Shown here piece by piece: positions 1-7,979 of a DNA stretch of 64,000 nucleotides (position 1 is the stretch's first letter; every line of letters starts with the position of its first letter). The stretch is from an uncultured Paracoccaceae bacterium (lineage in GTDB: Bacteria > Pseudomonadota > Alphaproteobacteria > Rhodobacterales > Rhodobacteraceae). The translations under genes were made by a program, and so were the position numbers. A model generated the notes under the pieces. That model was not told where the DNA came from, searched no databases, and worked only from the letters and a program-made list of their open reading frames with translations. The DNA lies in NCBI GenBank assembly GCA_947492825.1, contig CANLNT010000001.1, positions 2,108,001 through 2,172,000 on the forward strand, written 5' to 3'.

Positions 1-53
1 GCCGCCGCTGCCAGCCCTGCAGGTCCGGCGCCTATCACAATCGCATCTGGCAT
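1..53 (-). CDS. Flavoprotein / NAD(P)-FAD oxidoreductase, N-terminal fragment
   Basis: Only the first 17 codons are inside the window; the gene runs off the left edge. The start is an ATG at 51-53 (minus strand) with the sequence GGAGGGCCC directly in front as ribosome binding site. The visible protein begins MPDAIVIGAGPAGLAAA, a short beta strand followed by GxGxxG, the ADP-binding Rossmann fingerprint of FAD or NAD(P) oxidoreductases. The substrate cannot be judged from this fragment. It is divergent from the stress protein at 135. Confidence 0.75.
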   Translation of the reverse strand, partial: MPDAIVIGAGPAGLAAA

Positions 54-134
54 GGGCCCTCCATTGACCTGCATCAAGGTTCTGATGCGCCGTTCCAGTT
101 AGAATGAAGTCATAACAGAAGGAAAGGAAAGCCG

Positions 135-581
135 ATGTTTTCGAAAATCCTGATTGGTGTAGACGGGTCTGACCCCGCACTTCATGCGCTGAATGCCGCC
201 TGCGATCTGGCTAAGGCCTGCGATGCGGCGATCTATCTGGTGCATGTGCCGCACCCTGACACTGTGGCCTTCGCCACCGGTGCTGTGGCGGGCTATCATA
301 TGGTCACGACCATGCCCGACGACAAAACCGTGCAGGCCGCTGCTGCCAAGATCATCGCATCGGCCACCGACATTGTGACAAAGGCAGGCTGCACAGTTGC
401 GGAAAGCTATACACAGCGCGGCGACCCCGGCGACATGGTCATCGCCACGGCCAAAGAAATGGATGCCGATCTGATCGTCACTGGACGGCGCGGGCTTGGC
501 AATATCGCGGGGCTGATCCTTGGCAGTACCTCGCAGCGGATCAGCCACCACGCACCCTGTGCCGTTTTGACCGTGCCCTAG
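135..581 (+). CDS. Universal stress protein, UspA family
   Basis: A single-domain cytoplasmic Usp protein of 148 residues, the usual length of the family. The N-terminal strand KILIGVDGS carries the nucleotide-contacting aspartate near residue 10. The C-terminal half has the ATP-binding pattern G-x2-G-x9-G-S (G117, G120, G130, S131), so this is likely an ATP-binding Usp. It should act in general stress tolerance as a dimer; the specific role cannot be read from the sequence. A purine-rich ribosome binding site (GGAAAGGAAAG) precedes the ATG. Its 3' end overlaps the end of the convergent radical SAM gene by 4 bases. Confidence 0.9.
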   Translation: MFSKILIGVDGSDPALHALNAACDLAKACDAAIYLVHVPHPDTVAFATGAVAGYHMVTTMPDDKTVQAAAAKIIASATDIVTKAGCTVAESYTQRGDPGDMVIATAKEMDADLIVTGRRGLGNIAGLILGSTSQRISHHAPCAVLTVP

Positions 582-1519
582 CCGGGCACCAACGTCTGGC
601 TGAGCCGGGTCAAATCAGGATAGAAGGCGGTCGCTTCTCGCGTGGCGGCCGCGTCCCAACACCTGTCGATCAGATCGACCAGTTCGGGCGCATATACCGT
701 CGGCGACAGCCCATCCCGGACATTGCCAAAGCTGAAATGTTCGGCCAGCCCATAGGCCACGGGAAAGACCTTGCCATCGGCGCCGATCACCACCGGTGAG
801 ACCAAATCACCCACTTTTGGCCGGGGCTTGGCTTGCAGCAGCTCGCCCGTCAGCGCATCACAGATGATCCGGCAATCGGGGTGAATGACGTCCAGAAGCT
901 GGCTGAGGACCATCGCCCGCAAAAGCGTTTCGTCGCTGGGTTCTTTCACAATGGCAGAGGTCAGCCCTCGCCCCAGTTCCGACACCGGATGCAGTTGCAC
1001 GTGTCGCGCGCCTGCCGCGGTGATTTGCGCGACAAGGGCTGGAATATCCTCCATCCCGTCTTCACCAAGCGAGACCACAGCACCGCAGGCATGACCTTTG
1101 TCCGCCAGCGTTTTCAGCGTTTCCATCGCACGATCAAAACTGCCTTGCTTGCGCCGGATCAGGTCGTGGCGCGGGGCCAACCCGTCAAAACTGACCGAGA
1201 TCAGGTCAGGCTGATGCTGATCGGCAAAACCCGCAATCCGACGCGGTTGCAGGCCGTTGGTGATGACCGACACCGCAAAGCCCTGTTCGCGCAGGCCGCC
1301 GCACAGGCGGTCCAGACCAAAGTAGATCGTCGGCTCGCCCCCCGACAGGCTGGCGCTGTCATAGCCATCCGCGGCCATCTTGGCGGTTGCTTGCAGGATG
1401 TGTTCAGGGTCCAGCCCGCGTGGCATCTGCGGGCTGGAGGTCGAATAACAATGGGCACATGTCAGATTGCACAATAGTGTCGGGTGGATGTGCACCACCC
1501 GACGGGCCATCAAGGCCAT
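578..1519 (-). CDS. Radical SAM protein with degenerate SPASM-like tail
   Basis: 313 residues. The radical SAM signature CxxxCxxC is at C17, C21 and C24 and would bind the 4Fe-4S cluster that cleaves S-adenosylmethionine. SGGEPT at residues 59-64 is the second SAM-binding motif. The C-terminal part contains the phrase GADGKVFPVA...FSFGN, the layout of a SPASM/Twitch domain but without its usual cysteines. The ATG overlaps the stop codon of the upstream 105-residue protein (TGATG), so the two are translationally coupled and probably work together. SPASM-type enzymes often modify peptides or proteins, but no known modified peptide is recognised here. Substrate unknown. Confidence 0.8.
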   Translation of the reverse strand: MALMARRVVHIHPTLLCNLTCAHCYSTSSPQMPRGLDPEHILQATAKMAADGYDSASLSGGEPTIYFGLDRLCGGLREQGFAVSVITNGLQPRRIAGFADQHQPDLISVSFDGLAPRHDLIRRKQGSFDRAMETLKTLADKGHACGAVVSLGEDGMEDIPALVAQITAAGARHVQLHPVSELGRGLTSAIVKEPSDETLLRAMVLSQLLDVIHPDCRIICDALTGELLQAKPRPKVGDLVSPVVIGADGKVFPVAYGLAEHFSFGNVRDGLSPTVYAPELVDLIDRCWDAAATREATAFYPDLTRLSQTLVPG

Positions 1520-1836
1520 CAGCCCAGCTCTTGGCCGACGCGCACGCGCAGGCGTTCGGGGTCTGTGATCCCGTCGATCATGATGTCGACGTTGCGCACC
1601 CGGCCCGGGACCAGTTCCATCAGGCGTTGCAGGTCAAATTTGACCAGCGGCCCCTTGAATTCAAAGTCCCAGCAGGTGCCGTATTTACAGACGTCAAAGC
1701 CGATGACCGGGAATTCGTCGTTAAAGATCGCCTTGGAAATTGCGCCAAGGCTATCGCGGCTGATCTTGTTTGACGCGACCCGATTGGCCATCAGTTCAAG
1801 CGTTTGCTCGGTACTGAGCTTTTCAACATTAAGCAT
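1519..1836 (-). CDS. Small protein coupled to radical SAM enzyme, unknown function
   Basis: The reading frame is open from 1881, but the start is placed at 1836 because AAGGAGATTTTAGA sits right before that ATG. The 105-residue product has a helical N-terminus and a central segment with two cysteines (C50, C55) in FDVCKYGTCWDF, and no signal peptide. It resembles no family I recognise. Its stop codon overlaps the start of the radical SAM gene, so it may be the substrate, a recognition partner or a subunit of that enzyme. It is longer than most RiPP precursors and the cysteine motif is central rather than C-terminal, so a precursor role is only one possibility. Confidence 0.65.
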   Translation of the reverse strand: MLNVEKLSTEQTLELMANRVASNKISRDSLGAISKAIFNDEFPVIGFDVCKYGTCWDFEFKGPLVKFDLQRLMELVPGRVRNVDIMIDGITDPERLRVRVGQELG

Positions 1837-2148
1837 TCTAAAATCTCCTTTTTTGAAATTGCCGAAATATGGCGTTTTCAACCTATCAGGGTGCTGAGCC
1901 GCCCGCAGGTCAGGAAAACCAGAGTGTAAGCGTTTTTGGTGGGCGTTATCTACCGGAGGGCCGCTTTGCGGACGAAGCGGACAGATGCAGGCGCTGCCAT
2001 CGCTGACGCAGCATTCATTCGCCTTTTACAGCACAACCGTCGCTGCAGTGCAGCCAAAGTCATGAGAGCGGTCATTGAAGACTGGCCGAAACAACCAGGC
2101 TAACAGTAAAAAGTGGTCCCGGAACCTGAGACAGGCATGCTGGTCGGT
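1837..2148. other. Intergenic region without recognised gene
   Basis: 312 bases upstream of the small-protein/radical SAM pair (minus) and downstream of the DUF2306 gene (minus). It must hold the promoter of the radical SAM pair. No open frame of substance, tRNA or terminator with a T-run was found. A short imperfect inverted repeat (CGCTT...AAGCG) lies near 1967-1985. The part from about 2040 to 2130 may be remnant coding sequence, but I could not identify it. Confidence 0.5.
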
Positions 2149-2793
2149 TCAAGCAGATTTCCTATCTGACTTCGAAAGCCGTTCAGCCACAAAGAGATTG
2201 AGCGCTAAGGCGAGCCATACTGACATGCCTTCACTTGTGGGCGTTTCGTAGCCAAAGATTGGAATGAGGATCAGATCAAAGAGTATGCGACTTGCGCCGA
2301 GAAGACCGAATGCGATGGCCCGTCGCATCCATTGTCGGTGATAGACTATGTCTCCGCGCCGAATTGCCAAAAAGGACAAACAGAGGGAAAGACCGGCACC
2401 AAGGCCGCCAAAATTCATCGCGGCATAGTGTAGCCACAGTTCTGGTGCCGCGGGCGGGCGCCCCATGAGCAAAACGGCCGTGAGCGCAAAGAGAAGTCCC
2501 GCTATCATTGCAACCCGCCCGGCAACCCGATGCAATTTGCGGTACCGCATCCGCAGGCGCGACGAAAACTGAAGAGGTGCAAGAACACAGAACAAGATGC
2601 CTGATGCAATATGCAGTGCGATTGGTTCGGGGGAAGCAAAGTAGTGCAGCTGAACCATATCATGCAAAAAGCCCTTGGTGTCTGGGCCTTGGAGTATACC
2701 TGCCAGGACAAACGCCCCCGGTAGGGCGGGCACCGCACCCAAGAGTGCGATTCCCAAGGGGCCTCGAAGTGCTAGTCTCGAAGACTTTGTCAT
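2149..2793 (-). CDS. DUF2306 family multi-pass membrane protein
   Basis: 214 residues with about six hydrophobic segments. The motif RKLHRVAGR (about 85-93) after a short loop, the earlier histidine near 61 and the later YHRQWMRR are typical of the DUF2306 family of predicted integral membrane proteins, whose function is not established. The ATG is preceded by GGAG at good distance. The four minus-strand genes from 5138 down to 2149 lie close together and may be one transcript, this being the last. Confidence 0.75.
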   Translation of the reverse strand: MTKSSRLALRGPLGIALLGAVPALPGAFVLAGILQGPDTKGFLHDMVQLHYFASPEPIALHIASGILFCVLAPLQFSSRLRMRYRKLHRVAGRVAMIAGLLFALTAVLLMGRPPAAPELWLHYAAMNFGGLGAGLSLCLSFLAIRRGDIVYHRQWMRRAIAFGLLGASRILFDLILIPIFGYETPTSEGMSVWLALALNLFVAERLSKSDRKSA

Positions 2794-2918
2794 GTGCCCG
2801 CTCCTTCGCGTCCGATGTTCTTACAGGTCTACAGTGTTCTGATAGTTCACTAATTCTGGGCGGGTTCGGACATGACGACGTCACGATGTGAACCGTGCCG
2901 GGTTCGCCGGGTGGCTGA

Positions 2919-3947
2919 TCATTCCTCAAGGTTCATCAGGTACTCGGCAGCTGCAGCACTCATCGCTCGGTAGTCATGTCCTTTCCCGTCGATGATCTGG
3001 AACTGCCATTGGAAAGCAGCCCCGACCCGCTCAGCTTCCTGACGAGAATGCGCATAGAAGCGTTGTCCGCGATCTAGTCGCCCCAAGCCCTGTGATTGAT
3101 CGATGTGAGGTGTGTGCAGCAACGTCCCGCCAGATTGGTTGCTATTGTCGAGTGCACCCAGCATCAGGACAAGATGTGCGCCAAAGGCGTGCGTTAAATC
3201 TGTCTCTGTCAGACCCACACCCTCCAACCCAGTTGGCATTGCCTGTGAAAGATCAGGAAATGTGTAGAACCCCGAATTTGCGGCGATGATAATGCGTGCC
3301 TTCGATCGCGGTGCGAAAATTGCGAAGCGGTGCAGGATTTGCCCGCCGGCAGAATGCCCAAAAATATCGTATGTGTCTGCCTCAGAACCCGTGATCTGGA
3401 CCAGTTGCTCAAAGACGCGATCAAAATCATCGAAAATCCAGTCCGGGCGGCTCGTCACCACATCAAACCGAATATCAGCATCGTCGAGCGTAATTGTCGT
3501 AGCGGTTTCGGACACCCGGGCAGAACTCGGGTTATCGAAGTGCAAGTTCGAGATTGTGCCGCCCATATTATATGCGGCGAAGTCATAGTCCTCTTCCGAA
3601 TACCCTAGGGCTGCCACGAATGTCCCAGAGGCACAGGCCGCGTCGATCCAAGCGTCGCTGTAGCCGTCGCTGTTGCGTCCGGCACCAGGAAGGACGAGCA
3701 GGATTGGAGAAGAGGGAGTAAAGCTCTGCGGGCGCACGTAGTGCACGGTCAAACCAGCCGATCCAAGGTCTGGCAACTGGAAAGAACCTAAGCCTTCAGG
3801 CAGGGTCACGGGGTTTTCACCCAATTCCTGGTTGACCGGTTCAGTGCCGTCAAAGCAAGAAATGTCGCTCTGTCCAAATGCAAGGCTTGGCGTAAGCAGC
3901 GCGAAAACGACGGTCAGCCCAGCCGCGCAACGAACAAGGTATTTCAT
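2919..3947 (-). CDS. Secreted alpha/beta hydrolase (esterase/depolymerase-like)
   Basis: 342 residues beginning with a Sec signal peptide (about 1-25, ending SLAFG). LLVLPGAGRNSDGY (about 84-96) resembles the oxyanion-hole strand of poly(3-hydroxybutyrate) depolymerase-like esterases, and GHSAGGQ (197-203) supplies the nucleophilic serine S199. GKGHDY near the C-terminus is a plausible catalytic histidine. This should be a periplasmic or extracellular serine esterase of unknown substrate. GAGG precedes the ATG. It lies 28 bases after the preceding membrane-protein gene. Confidence 0.7.
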   Translation of the reverse strand: MKYLVRCAAGLTVVFALLTPSLAFGQSDISCFDGTEPVNQELGENPVTLPEGLGSFQLPDLGSAGLTVHYVRPQSFTPSSPILLVLPGAGRNSDGYSDAWIDAACASGTFVAALGYSEEDYDFAAYNMGGTISNLHFDNPSSARVSETATTITLDDADIRFDVVTSRPDWIFDDFDRVFEQLVQITGSEADTYDIFGHSAGGQILHRFAIFAPRSKARIIIAANSGFYTFPDLSQAMPTGLEGVGLTETDLTHAFGAHLVLMLGALDNSNQSGGTLLHTPHIDQSQGLGRLDRGQRFYAHSRQEAERVGAAFQWQFQIIDGKGHDYRAMSAAAAEYLMNLEE

Positions 3948-3975
3948 GATAGAAACCTCTTCTAAACAGGTTCTT

Positions 3976-4659
3976 TTACGAAACCGCTGCTTCCATGGCT
4001 ACGGCATTGCGCTGGAACACGAGCGTCAAACCGACGGCGATGAACCATGCAATTGCCCCAAGTCCAAACACAGCGCCTGCGATTTCACCGAAGGGCGGGA
4101 AGATGGTGAGCAATCCACCAATTCCTGTGAGCAGTCCCAGAGCGATGACGATCTTGCCAAAGGCACGGTGCAATAAGGCAGCAAGACTGACACATAGAAT
4201 CCAGACCCCGCCTGCGATTTCGTTTCCGCCACCAAGACCGAGTTCCACTGCGTGCAGTGCTTCCCAAGTCTGAACAGCGGCTTCGAAGTCGTTCGGCGCC
4301 ATCGCAGCCATCGTTTCAGTTGTGACATTGCCGATCATGCCTGCACCCAACACAAGGGTCGTCCAGACCAGTCCGAAGGCCATGGTCATCGTGCCCCAGT
4401 CGGGTGATTTGTCTCGCAAGCGACCTGCCAAAGCGACAACCAGCACAGCCAGCGCCAACGCGTTGAGCACGTAGATCACTGTGAACCACGTGATCATAAG
4501 CGCTTGATTGTCGACGGTGAACCGCACCACGCCGGCGGCGTCGATTGCATTCGTGCCAAAGCCAGACTCTGAAAATACAGTCACAAGTAGTGTAAAACCA
4601 AAGATATAGGTGGCGGCACAGATCAGGGCAGCAAGGCCCCCAATACGTTGCATAGTCAT
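3976..4659 (-). CDS. Multi-pass membrane protein, DUF4386-like
   Basis: The frame is open from 4716, but the likely start is the ATG at 4657-4659, which follows AAAGGGAAAAATC and overlaps the stop of the upstream dehydrogenase remnant (ATGA). The 227-residue product has about six membrane-spanning helices and no catalytic motif. Its overall layout resembles the DUF4386 protein at 9765 (first helix at the N-terminus, long loop, paired helices), but the match is loose. Function unknown. Confidence 0.6.
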   Translation of the reverse strand: MTMQRIGGLAALICAATYIFGFTLLVTVFSESGFGTNAIDAAGVVRFTVDNQALMITWFTVIYVLNALALAVLVVALAGRLRDKSPDWGTMTMAFGLVWTTLVLGAGMIGNVTTETMAAMAPNDFEAAVQTWEALHAVELGLGGGNEIAGGVWILCVSLAALLHRAFGKIVIALGLLTGIGGLLTIFPPFGEIAGAVFGLGAIAWFIAVGLTLVFQRNAVAMEAAVS

Positions 4660-5138
4660 GATTTTTCCCTTTCGGTAATGAGTTGATGAATCTGCGCCGT
4701 GGGTATGTTGGCGCACGTGTTTTCGAATTGGTCTTGTTGTCTTTGCGGTCCTGCGACTGCGTCGAGGTCAAGCGCGTCCATAACCTGCATTTTGCTAAGA
4801 CCATGCAGCTGGTCGACGCATATGAACTGTTCGACAGATGCGCGCTTTGCCTCCTGCAGGAGGTTGAGTTTGCTTGGATAGTCGATGTGCCACCCATCTA
4901 CGGCATCGGCTTCACGCTTAGTGCCGAGGCAGGACACGACCAGTGTCACACCAGTCATGACCCCGCTCAAAGCGTCCGGATCGGCAAAACGCGCCTCAAC
5001 AAGTTGGTCAGCCGCGAGTAACTTGGCGCGGGAGGTCTTGCGAACGAGGGCAATCACATACCACCCCTGTCGCTGGAACTCCGAACACAACATGTGCCCA
5101 AGCGGACTGCTGGCTCCGATGAGGAGGACACGTTTCAT
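4656..5138 (-). pseudogene. NAD(P)-binding SDR/NmrA-like protein, truncated
   Basis: The product starts as a normal atypical short-chain dehydrogenase: KRVLLIGASSPLGHML has the GxxxxxG Rossmann fingerprint (8-14), followed by a VVSCLGTKRE segment and a strand FICVDQLHG. Relatives continue for another 120 or more residues, but here the frame turns into an unrelated glutamine-rich tail and stops at 160 residues, overlapping the next gene. It lacks the substrate domain and is best read as a decayed gene, though the N-terminal nucleotide-binding half may still be made. Confidence 0.6.
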
Positions 5139-5171
5139 TGCTTAGATCCTTTTTGAGAGCAAGTACTAGGG

Positions 5172-5366
5172 TCAGATCGGGTGGCAGCAGAGATTCAGAT
5201 GGCCCATAGGTCGGTCGTGTGGCCCGCTTTCCGGCAATCCTATGTCCCGCAACAAGTAGTCGGGAAGATCGGCGGTCAGGTGCCGAACTGCGCCGCTGTC
5301 ACCCACAAGAAGGGAATAGAGCGCGTTAAATCTGCGGGCGCGGTAGCGGAGAACATGTGTCATAGC
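5172..5366 (-). CDS. DUF1127 domain small protein
   Basis: A 64-residue protein starting at the ATG at 5364-5366 behind GAGGG. A longer open frame to 5672 exists, but its upstream part is out-of-frame shadow of the lipoprotein gene. Its C-terminal part contains LPDYLLRDIGLPE, the hallmark of DUF1127 proteins, which are short basic proteins common in alphaproteobacteria; some members act in phosphate or RNA-related regulation. It lies 7 bases after the lipoprotein gene and is probably cotranscribed with it. Confidence 0.7.
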   Translation of the reverse strand, partial: AMTHVLRYRARRFNALYSLLVGDSGAVRHLTADLPDYLLRDIGLPESGPHDRPMGHLNLCCHPI

Positions 5367-5373
5367 GCGGCCC

Positions 5374-5736
5374 TCAACCGACAACTCTGTGGCCACGGCC
5401 CCGCAGGCATTCAATGACGATCGCTTCGCGCTTTTCGCTTGCATCAACAGCAGTCGAAATGCCGCCAACGAGCGCACCTGCAATTGCGCCCTCCAATGCA
5501 TCGCCACTGTCAGCTTCACCGAGTGCAGCACCCACACCAGCGCCCAGAACAGTTGCAGCGATCGTGTCTTCATCAAATTGGGTCTGGTTGTGGGCCAAGG
5601 CCTGACACGCATCCAGGTCGGCCTGATAGGCAGGCGTCGGTGTGCCATCGAGAATAGGTTGATAATTTGCACCGCTGTCTGCGCATGCGGCCATCAGGAC
5701 CAATCCAGCAGCGGTAAGAGTGAATTGTGTTTTCAT
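5374..5736 (-). CDS. Glycine-zipper lipoprotein
   Basis: 120 residues. The N-terminus is a lipoprotein signal ending LMAAC, with C18 the predicted lipidated residue. After a spacer the protein has a hydrophobic glycine/alanine-rich hairpin, VLGAGVGAALGEA...GAIAGALVGG (about 64-92), characteristic of glycine-zipper outer-membrane proteins such as the YmgG/OmpA-like zipper families. It probably inserts in or contacts the outer membrane. First gene of a possible minus-strand operon continuing through DUF1127 and the dehydrogenase remnant. Confidence 0.75.
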   Translation of the reverse strand: MKTQFTLTAAGLVLMAACADSGANYQPILDGTPTPAYQADLDACQALAHNQTQFDEDTIAATVLGAGVGAALGEADSGDALEGAIAGALVGGISTAVDASEKREAIVIECLRGRGHRVVG

Positions 5737-5842
5737 CGTCTGATCTTTCTCGTTTCAGTATTGAGAAAGCAGATAGCCAGTCCTGGACGGTCAGGGCATG
5801 ACCGCAGGCATCATCGAATTGACACTTCGTAACAGAGTGACT

Positions 5843-6868
5843 TCAGGCTGCCTGATTGAGGTAGGCAGTTGGGCTGAGACCGGTCCATCGTTTGAAAGCA
5901 CGGACGAATGATGACGCTTCAGAAAACCCTAATAGGTACGCGGTTTCGTTGACCGTCACCTTTTGGCCTTCTAGGTACTCCAGCGCCATCCGCTTGCGCA
6001 AATCGTCGTGGACTTCGGCGAAGGTGACGCCTTCTTCCTTTAAGCGGCGATACAGTGTTTGGCGGCTCATCGCGAGGTCTCTGGCAACCTTGTCCATTGA
6101 GATCGCCCCTTCATGCATCTTGGGCAAGATCTGAGCCTCGATCTCGGCCCGGATCGACGTATCGACCCGCAGATTTTCTAACAATTCATCGGCATGACGG
6201 GTGAAGACGCCAAAAGCATAGGTGTTTCCGGGCTCGAACTGCGTCTCCGGGCTGTCCCAGATTGGATCAATCTGAAGCGCATTCCGACGCGCATTGAATT
6301 TCACGGGGATACGGAAGAGTTCCGGATATTGGTCTACGTGAGGCGGTGGCGGATATGTGACCTCCAACCCGATCTCGAATGTTGCGTCCGGGAACGACCT
6401 GCGGAACTCGCTGATGAACCGGGCAAATGATGCTTCGGTCGCAAGGTGCGCATCAGGTGAAACTTCCAGATGATCGACGATCCAAAGGCCGCCGCCTTCA
6501 TGCAGCAGTTCAAAGCGGTTCGTCCCCGCCCGCAGCTTCCCGCTCGCCATAAGATGCAGATAGCGGTTTAGCTGTTCAATCGAATGCCGAAACGAGGCCG
6601 AGGTGTGAACAATTTGGCCAACAACCGAAATCGTTTCGAGCCGCGATTCAAGAGTGTGGCGCAGCAGCAGCGACGTATCCCCGGTTTGCGCGATCGCCGC
6701 ACCAATCATTGTCCGATAGGCGGCCTCTGGGATGCGATTGTCCTGATCTGACAGGTCTTTCTCTGTCAGACCGCCAGCGGCGAGCAATGCGTCGCGTATT
6801 GCGCCCTTCTTGCAAGCATAGTCCGCAAAGCTTGATGCGAACCCCGCCGCCATCGTCTGTTCTGTCAT
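5843..6868 (-). CDS. AraC-family transcriptional regulator
   Basis: 341 residues from the ATG at 6866-6868, chosen because AGGAG lies 8 bases upstream; an in-frame ATG at 6901 and a longer frame exist without such a site. The N-terminal two thirds match the arabinose-binding-type sensor domain used by OruR/ArgR-like AraC proteins. The C-terminal 90 residues hold two helix-turn-helix motifs (AMSRQTLYRRLKEEG and ETAYLLGFSEASSFVRAFKRWTG, the latter the AraC signature). It likely controls a neighbouring gene such as the epoxide-hydrolase-like gene 89 bases upstream on the same strand. Confidence 0.85.
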   Translation of the reverse strand: MTEQTMAAGFASSFADYACKKGAIRDALLAAGGLTEKDLSDQDNRIPEAAYRTMIGAAIAQTGDTSLLLRHTLESRLETISVVGQIVHTSASFRHSIEQLNRYLHLMASGKLRAGTNRFELLHEGGGLWIVDHLEVSPDAHLATEASFARFISEFRRSFPDATFEIGLEVTYPPPPHVDQYPELFRIPVKFNARRNALQIDPIWDSPETQFEPGNTYAFGVFTRHADELLENLRVDTSIRAEIEAQILPKMHEGAISMDKVARDLAMSRQTLYRRLKEEGVTFAEVHDDLRKRMALEYLEGQKVTVNETAYLLGFSEASSFVRAFKRWTGLSPTAYLNQAA

Positions 6869-6957
6869 CAATCGGACTCCTATCACGAGGCCGTCTAACA
6901 TTATGTCTATGAGCCGGCCTTGATCAAGAAGGCCGGTCAAATTGGCGCTTACCTATT

Positions 6958-7893
6958 TCATTGTCCTGCGAGCCAGTCCAAAATGGCCTTTGTCGTCTCA
7001 TCGGGCAATTCCTGCTGGATCCAATGCCCGCAATCGAGGCTGACGACGTCAATACCCGGCACAAATTCCGAAAGGGTCTTTGATTGTGGGATCATGTCCC
7101 GTTCGCCATAGATCATCAGCGCAGGTTTGCGGATGATCGGGTCAACATCCGCAAGGATGTGCCAGTTGCGATCCATGTTCCTGTACCAGTTGATACTGCT
7201 CGTAAATCCATTCTGGTCGAAAGCTGCCCTAAAGATCGCGCGGTCCGCATCTGACATCACCGGCTCGCCAACCGCGTCCGGGGTCAGTGCAAGATTGATC
7301 ATCATCATGCCCGGCTCTGGCGGTGTCAGAGGGGCATTTTTGCGAAACAGATTGCGTAAGAACCGATCTGCGTTTGCATCCAGAATTGCATCCGCAACGC
7401 CTGGCTGCCGATTGAAGTGCACAAAGTAATTATCGGGACCAAAGTAGGTCTCCATCATTTCAATCCACGGCATATCACCGCGCAGCTGATAGGGAAGCGC
7501 CAGATTGATGACCTTCGCCACGCGTGAGGGGTGCAAAAGCGCCATGCTCCAGACGACATTTGCCCCCCAGTCGTGGCCAACAAAGATCGCGTTGTCATAA
7601 CCGAAATGATCCAGAAGCGCGGCAAGATCACCTGTCAGCTTTGAGATATCGTAATCCGTCACATCTGCAGGGCAGGACGAATTCCCGTAGCCGCGCTGGT
7701 TAGGAACGATGACGTGATAGCCTGCAGCCGCCAATGCTGGCATCTGATGACGCCAGGAAAAGGCATGTTCCGGCCAGCCGTGGCACAGGACAATCGGATT
7801 GCCTTTGTTTTCTTGACCGGTTTCGAAAACTTCGAGGGTTACGCCATTGACCTCAACGAATGAGGGCGCTGGGAAATTGGTGGTATCGAACAT
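6958..7893 (-). CDS. Alpha/beta hydrolase, epoxide-hydrolase type
   Basis: 311 residues. HGWPE (38-42) is the HGxP oxyanion motif of soluble epoxide hydrolases, and GHDWGA (106-111) places the nucleophile as aspartate D108 rather than serine, as in epoxide hydrolases and haloalkane dehalogenases. H290 in DCGHW completes the triad. It probably opens an epoxide; a dehalogenase is less likely given HGWP. AAGGAG sits before the ATG. It is divergent from the WYL regulator, with a perfect palindrome between them. Confidence 0.85.
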   Translation of the reverse strand: MFDTTNFPAPSFVEVNGVTLEVFETGQENKGNPIVLCHGWPEHAFSWRHQMPALAAAGYHVIVPNQRGYGNSSCPADVTDYDISKLTGDLAALLDHFGYDNAIFVGHDWGANVVWSMALLHPSRVAKVINLALPYQLRGDMPWIEMMETYFGPDNYFVHFNRQPGVADAILDANADRFLRNLFRKNAPLTPPEPGMMMINLALTPDAVGEPVMSDADRAIFRAAFDQNGFTSSINWYRNMDRNWHILADVDPIIRKPALMIYGERDMIPQSKTLSEFVPGIDVVSLDCGHWIQQELPDETTKAILDWLAGQ

Positions 7894-7928
7894 CGCTTTG
7901 TCTCCTTGAATTGGTGTCTAGCAACGTC

Positions 7929-7945
7929 GTACCTTTGAAAGGTAC
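7929..7945. promoter_or_regulatory. Palindromic operator candidate, hydrolase/WYL regulator
   Basis: GTACCTTTGAAAGGTAC is a perfect 8+1+8 palindrome in the 86-base divergent intergenic region. A further half-site GATACCTTTT follows at 7954-7963. The position, upstream of both the epoxide-hydrolase gene and the HTH-WYL regulator, suits autoregulation plus control of the hydrolase. Confidence 0.6.
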
Positions 7946-7979
7946 CATAATTTGATACCTTTTATGATAGAGTGTCCCA

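Noticed and set aside
5367-5672. Upstream half of the frame containing the DUF1127 gene
   Set aside because: It overlaps the glycine-zipper lipoprotein in another frame; only the part from 5366 has the DUF1127 motif and its own ribosome site.
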